Positions 60,982-64,000 of a stretch of 64,000 bases of DNA are shown in pieces; position 1 is the first letter of the stretch, and each line of letters starts with the position of its first letter. The DNA is from an uncultured Bacteroidales bacterium. Lineage in GTDB: Bacteria; Bacteroidota; Bacteroidia; Bacteroidales; Bacteroidaceae. Below the pieces are notes generated by a model, which had not been told where the DNA came from, did no database searches, and saw nothing but the letters and a program-made list of their open reading frames with translations. Both the position numbers and the translations under genes were made by a program. Location of the stretch: the NCBI GenBank assembly GCA_937898885.1, contig CALDKD010000006.1, positions 4,547-68,546 of the forward strand. The letters run 5' to 3'.

Positions 60982-61908
60982 CTATTGGCCGGCAACTTCG
61001 GGAATGGACGCACCGTCTGAGGCATTCTTCAGCTCAGAAAGGGCGTCATTGAGAAACTTTAAGGCTTCCAACAATAAATTCATATTTTTTTCTTTTTCAT
61101 TATCCCTTTCAATATAAGCGAAAATCTCCACAACAAGAGGTATGGCCTGCTCTATCTCATCAGGATTTTCTCCAACGGCTATGGAATATGCCGCCATACC
61201 TACGCCCATTACGTGGGCAGACCTGTCATTATAAATATTTTTCTCTTCTTTCAATTTGTCGCGATAGAAAACAAGCTTGCGAAGCAACTCTGACTGGAAC
61301 TGCGATGCCACCGCACGCTTCTCATCGATACTTCTCCTGACATCGACAACCTTCTTGTCGGTCTGCACAATATAGATTGAGCCTTCGCAACTGGCTCTGT
61401 TGTTTTTAAACACATAATCCCATTCCATTGCGTATATCAGGCTCCTCGTTGGCTCAGTCAGCGACTTTGTAACCACAAGTACGCTGCTTGACTTCTTGCT
61501 GCCAATTATCAGAGGTGCCTCCAAATCTGAGTAAGGAATGGAGAATGAGATATGCTCCTTCGCCTCAAACAACGGTGACTGCTCCGAAAGGTATGCATAG
61601 CTCACGTCCCCGGCATTGCACTCAGCTTTGTATGCTGTAATTATACCATCTATCAGTTTCTTGTTCTGTTCATTAGGAAAAGCAGTGAGCCCATTGTCCG
61701 CAGTTCCAACAGTTGCCGGCATCAGAAAATCGTAGCGCGAGCACTGCCACGCATCGGCATCCACACCATGTGAGGAGAAGCTTGTGTATTGCACTTTCCT
61801 ACCTGTCAGCAATTTATTGAATGCATCCACCAGTGTACTTTTCTGTGCCTGAATGCCGGTCACAGCCAGCAGCATACAGGCCATAAGGGTTGTTACTCTT
61901 GTTTTCAT
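60982..61908 (-). CDS. Exported hypothetical protein at the end of an ECF sigma operon
   Basis: A 308-residue protein with a signal peptide (residues 1-21, ending I-Q-A-Q). The body mixes strand-like segments (HISFSIPYSDLEAPLIIG, SSVLVVTKSLTEPTRSLIYAMEW) with a helical C terminus (KEKNMNLLLEALKFLNDALSEL). No family is recognised. It follows the putative anti-sigma gene by 24 bp, so it may be either a regulated target or a partner of that system. Confidence 0.6.
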   Translation of the reverse strand: MKTRVTTLMACMLLAVTGIQAQKSTLVDAFNKLLTGRKVQYTSFSSHGVDADAWQCSRYDFLMPATVGTADNGLTAFPNEQNKKLIDGIITAYKAECNAGDVSYAYLSEQSPLFEAKEHISFSIPYSDLEAPLIIGSKKSSSVLVVTKSLTEPTRSLIYAMEWDYVFKNNRASCEGSIYIVQTDKKVVDVRRSIDEKRAVASQFQSELLRKLVFYRDKLKEEKNIYNDRSAHVMGVGMAAYSIAVGENPDEIEQAIPLVVEIFAYIERDNEKEKNMNLLLEALKFLNDALSELKNASDGASIPEVAGQ

Positions 61909-61932
61909 ATTGTTGTCCGTTTTATTTGTCTG

Positions 61933-62709
61933 TTATTGTAATAGTGATACATATATCGAGTTTGCGGCCAGAGTAGCCTCCTCGTCAAGATTCAGCAGGC
62001 TCAGAATATACAGGGAGTCCTGCCTCTGGAATTCCCTCTCCAACGCCATCAGCTCCCTGCCTATTCCGGTTGTGTCAACAAAGGACATCACGCTCTGGTC
62101 CTTATGAGTCATCTCGTGCCGTATCTCAAGCTCTGGCGCCGGAGCCTCAGGCTCTTTTGCGGCAGTCACGCTTTTCACACTTTTCGCATCCTTCACGCTC
62201 TTCTTGCTCACTGCCGCCACTGCGGTCTTGTGAACTGGAGGCAATGTAACCTGAGTCACATCGGGCAGGCTCGGATTGCGCGTAACGGTATCAGCTGGTA
62301 CTGTCTGCACGGAGTCCGTCTCCGTGCTGTCGTAATTTCCCGCAACCGGTGTCGTTGGCTGTGGAGTGACTGTCTCAGCAAGCTGCGGCTGCACCGCAGA
62401 GTCGCCTTTCGGAGGTGTGGTCAGAACCAGCAGCAATGCCACCGCACAGGCGGCTGCAATCCAAGGCCACAGGAGCACACTCTTGCGGACGGCCCCCATG
62501 CGCGACAGCCTCTCAACCGCATCGGCCGACGGACGCACCGGCTCCTTGTCAAGAAGCGCGAACATCTCACGGTACGGGAGCAGGTCGGCCGGAATCTCAT
62601 CGCTGCCGCTGAAATAGCTCTTCAGCAGCCGGAGCTCCTCCTGGGTGCTCTCACCTTCCATATAGTGGTCTATGCAGACCCTTATTCTGTCGGTTTGATT
62701 AGTTTCCAT
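61933..62709 (-). CDS. Probable anti-sigma factor with one membrane helix
   Basis: A 258-residue protein. Residues 1-60 resemble the helical cytoplasmic domain of Bacteroidota anti-sigma factors (CIDHYMEGESTQEELRLLKSYF), followed by one membrane helix (VLLWPWIAAACAVALLLVL, about residues 74-92), a Thr/Pro/Val-rich linker and a helical tail. It starts one base after the ECF sigma stop codon. This fits a sigma / anti-sigma pair. Confidence 0.75.
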   Translation of the reverse strand: METNQTDRIRVCIDHYMEGESTQEELRLLKSYFSGSDEIPADLLPYREMFALLDKEPVRPSADAVERLSRMGAVRKSVLLWPWIAAACAVALLLVLTTPPKGDSAVQPQLAETVTPQPTTPVAGNYDSTETDSVQTVPADTVTRNPSLPDVTQVTLPPVHKTAVAAVSKKSVKDAKSVKSVTAAKEPEAPAPELEIRHEMTHKDQSVMSFVDTTGIGRELMALEREFQRQDSLYILSLLNLDEEATLAANSIYVSLLQ

Positions 62710-62710
62710 A

Positions 62711-63208
62711 TTATTTGTCTCTTTTCTGTAAACTCAATAGAAGTGCCTTGCGAGCCTTGCACAGGGCGGTGCGGACGGTAGTCTCGCTTATTCCCAAGAT
62801 CTCAGCTATGCGGCTGTTCTCCAGCCCGTCCTGCTGGCTCATCCTAAGGATTGTCATCTGCGATGCGGGCAGGCCGTCAATGCTCTCAGCCAGCCATTCC
62901 GCATTCTCCTTCTCCTCAAGAATCCACTGAGCGCACTGCTCGGTTATCTGCCGTGCCTCGTCTGCCAGCTCAAGCGGAACGGTGTGGCGGGCCCGCAGAC
63001 GCGAGATGCTAAGGTTCTTGCATATCACTGTGGCGATGGCCCGTGCCGCTGTCTTGTCTGCGATGCGGTCTCTGATTGTCCAGAGGCGCAGAAGCGTATC
63101 CTGCGTGATGTCCTCAGCCTCCTGCCCGTCACGCAGGAACCTAAGGCTTACGGATACGATTTCCGGCCGTAACCGCCCCACCATCTTACAGAACTCACTG
63201 TCAGTCAT
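62711..63208 (-). CDS. ECF-type sigma-70 family factor
   Basis: A 165-residue extracytoplasmic-function sigma factor. Region 2: EIVSVSLRFLRDGQEAEDITQDTLLRLWTIRD; region 4: LPASQMTILRMSQQDGLENSRIAEILGISETTVRTALCKARKAL with a clear helix-turn-helix. The ATG at 63208 (MTDSEF) is preferred to 63238. A -7 box (63279-63286) lies 70 bp upstream, leaving a 64-base leader. The operon is sigma, anti-sigma, exported protein, the reverse order of the 25-27 kb system. Confidence 0.88.
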   Translation of the reverse strand: MTDSEFCKMVGRLRPEIVSVSLRFLRDGQEAEDITQDTLLRLWTIRDRIADKTAARAIATVICKNLSISRLRARHTVPLELADEARQITEQCAQWILEEKENAEWLAESIDGLPASQMTILRMSQQDGLENSRIAEILGISETTVRTALCKARKALLLSLQKRDK

Positions 63209-63278
63209 TACTCCGTTCCCGCTATGCTCAATCCGCAATAAAAACGCACAAAGGCCGCTTTCGTTCCCTCGGCGGTTC

Positions 63279-63286
63279 CAAATTTA
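63279..63286 (-). promoter_or_regulatory. -7 box of the second ECF sigma operon
   Basis: Leftward TAAATTTG fits TAnnTTTG and lies 70 bp before the ATG at 63208. Confidence 0.55.
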
Positions 63287-63322
63287 ACAATAATTATGAT
63301 TGGGAACTGCTCTTTTATTTGA

Positions 63323-63353
63323 GCGGGTCAGAGGGACAGGTACATTGACCCAC
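63323..63353. repeat. Short palindromic repeat, copy 2 of 2 (REP-like)
   Basis: On the minus strand this reads GTGGGTCAATGTACCTGTCC and continues CTCTGACCC, matching the unit at 40495-40525 (GTGGGTCAAGGAACCTGTCC, then CCTTGATCC) with few changes. The symmetry GGGTCA...TGACCC is retained. Confidence 0.65.
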
Positions 63354-63413
63354 ATTACAGAACAACACCTTATACCATTACAATACCGCACAAAGAATTG
63401 GGCCTATAGTTAC

Positions 63414-63491
63414 GCTCGTTTCGTTTCATTATTTGAAACGAAATAAATATAGTTAGAGAAATTTCGTTTCATTATTTGAAATGAAATGAGC
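63414..63491. repeat. Large inverted repeat, diverged copy of the 27.8-kb element
   Basis: Two 31-bp arms (63414-63444 and 63461-63491), each palindromic around CGTTTCATTATTTGAAACG, pair with several mismatches. Sequence and layout match the element at 27839-27916, and both are followed by GAGGC or AGGCC. Confidence 0.7.
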
Positions 63492-63952
63492 GAGGCTTCG
63501 GCAAGTAATGGCATTAAGCCTTATCTCATCCAAGTTTTCACATTGCAGTTATAGAAGTTTTCTGTTCATCAAAAAGTCAATGATCGTTTTGTCCGTATGG
63601 ACAGGTGAGCTAGCGTGCTTCTTTCCTCTTGACATTGCAAAGATACGCCTGTGTGTACGTGCGGTAAAGCAAAATGCCAAAATTGTGCACTTTTTGGCTA
63701 CGGGTACATAACACAATGCGCTATAACACAACGATATATGCACAGCTGAGTGAGCATCCGTCCAGGCAAGTAAAAAGAACTGGAAAACGCGTCTGAAAGC
63801 GTGACCAGACACCGTTTGTAAGCATTTATCCGTAGCGTAACGAGCCATTCTGCACCATAGTGTCTAAAAGGCCGATTTTATTTCTCTAGTTACCACCTTA
63901 ACGCCTTACTGCAATCAGTCCTGCGATGAATCAGTGGTGAAAGCGACCCGGC

Positions 63953-63993
63953 TTTTGTAGCGTAACGTAACAATGTTACGTTACGCTACAAAA
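63953..63993. repeat. Perfect 19-bp inverted repeat with 3-base loop
   Basis: TTTTGTAGCGTAACGTAAC (63953-63971) is the exact reverse complement of 63975-63993, around AAT. It contains the GTAGCGTAACG motif also present at 60895 and 63832. Flanking CCGG/CCGG bases extend the symmetry slightly. Confidence 0.8.
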
Positions 63994-64000
63994 CTCCGGA

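Larger units (their letters stand above)
63209..64000. other. Repeat-rich stretch with no convincing gene
   Basis: About 790 bp contain the sigma-operon promoter and three kinds of palindromic repeat but no open frame with coding character. A further TATCTTTG on the minus strand (63638-63645) is followed by an in-frame ATG at 63635 and 28 codons (MSRGKKHASSPVHTDKTIID begins it), but the ATG would precede the expected transcription start, so I do not call a gene. Confidence 0.6.

Noticed and set aside
63549..63848. A 99-codon minus-strand frame in the final gap, with a TATCTTTG box inside
   Set aside because: The box lies within the frame and too close to the only suitable ATG; the product has no coding-like pattern.

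Overview
The window is chromosomal DNA from a member of the Bacteroidota, most likely order Bacteroidales. Four things point there. Promoters repeatedly show the Bacteroidota -7 box TAnnTTTG (for example upstream of rpsP, the PTS-like permease, the thiM operon and the luxS-like gene). Ribosomal protein S16 has a long Ala/Glu-rich tail. One exported protein ends in a type IX-like sorting tail. The gene families (LptE lipoprotein, S9 dipeptidyl peptidase, GH43 enzyme, Rnf complex, sulfonolipid-type acyltransferase) fit as well. I cannot name a genus. Possession of apparent sulfonolipid genes is reminiscent of Alistipes/Odoribacter-like lineages, but that is inference.

Layout. 1-3.7 kb: the tail of a sugar-binding-type protein, a uracil-DNA-glycosylase-family gene, and a leftward operon sigma-54 activator / lptE / hypothetical / secG. 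3.8-8.2 kb: a dipeptidyl peptidase, a CrtI-like FAD oxidoreductase and ispE. 8.2-16.4 kb: a complete leftward rseC-rnfBCDGEA operon ending in a lipoprotein with two FMN-binding domains and a fumarate-reductase-like flavin domain, which looks like a membrane electron-transfer chain with its own terminal reductase. 16.4-24.3 kb: an esterase, rpsP, a secreted protein, a DMT transporter, and a GH43 / GPH symporter / sugar isomerase operon. 24.4-28 kb: an accessory patch with a frameshifted SHOCT lipoprotein, a three-gene exported protein / ECF sigma / membrane protein unit, a broken lipoprotein start, a DUF2442 gene and a large cruciform repeat. 28-48 kb: ordinary transport, envelope and housekeeping genes, including a cluster of unusual exported proteins (one joins zinc ribbons to an OmpA domain), two ABC-F ATPases and a MATE exporter. 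48.4-50.5 kb: a DUF4143 ATPase and a scar holding a relic of an RHS protein and a truncated copy of the 25.2-kb exported protein. 50.6-55.3 kb: alkD, an alanine/glycine symporter and a thiM-thiE-thiD operon behind a clear TPP riboswitch.

55.4-60.9 kb is the most interesting stretch: a nucleosidase-LuxS fusion, a cysteate/threonine-synthase-like enzyme, an oxaloacetate-decarboxylase-like protein whose biotinyl lysine is replaced, and an alpha-oxoamine synthase resembling cysteate fatty-acyltransferase. All lie on one strand and probably join S-adenosylhomocysteine recycling with sulfonolipid base synthesis. 61-63.2 kb: a second ECF sigma / anti-sigma / exported-protein operon. The last 0.8 kb carries no convincing gene but holds copies of three different palindromic repeat families, each also found elsewhere in the window.

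No rRNA, tRNA, CRISPR array or intact insertion sequence was seen. All functional assignments come from reading motifs and overall resemblance; no database search was run.
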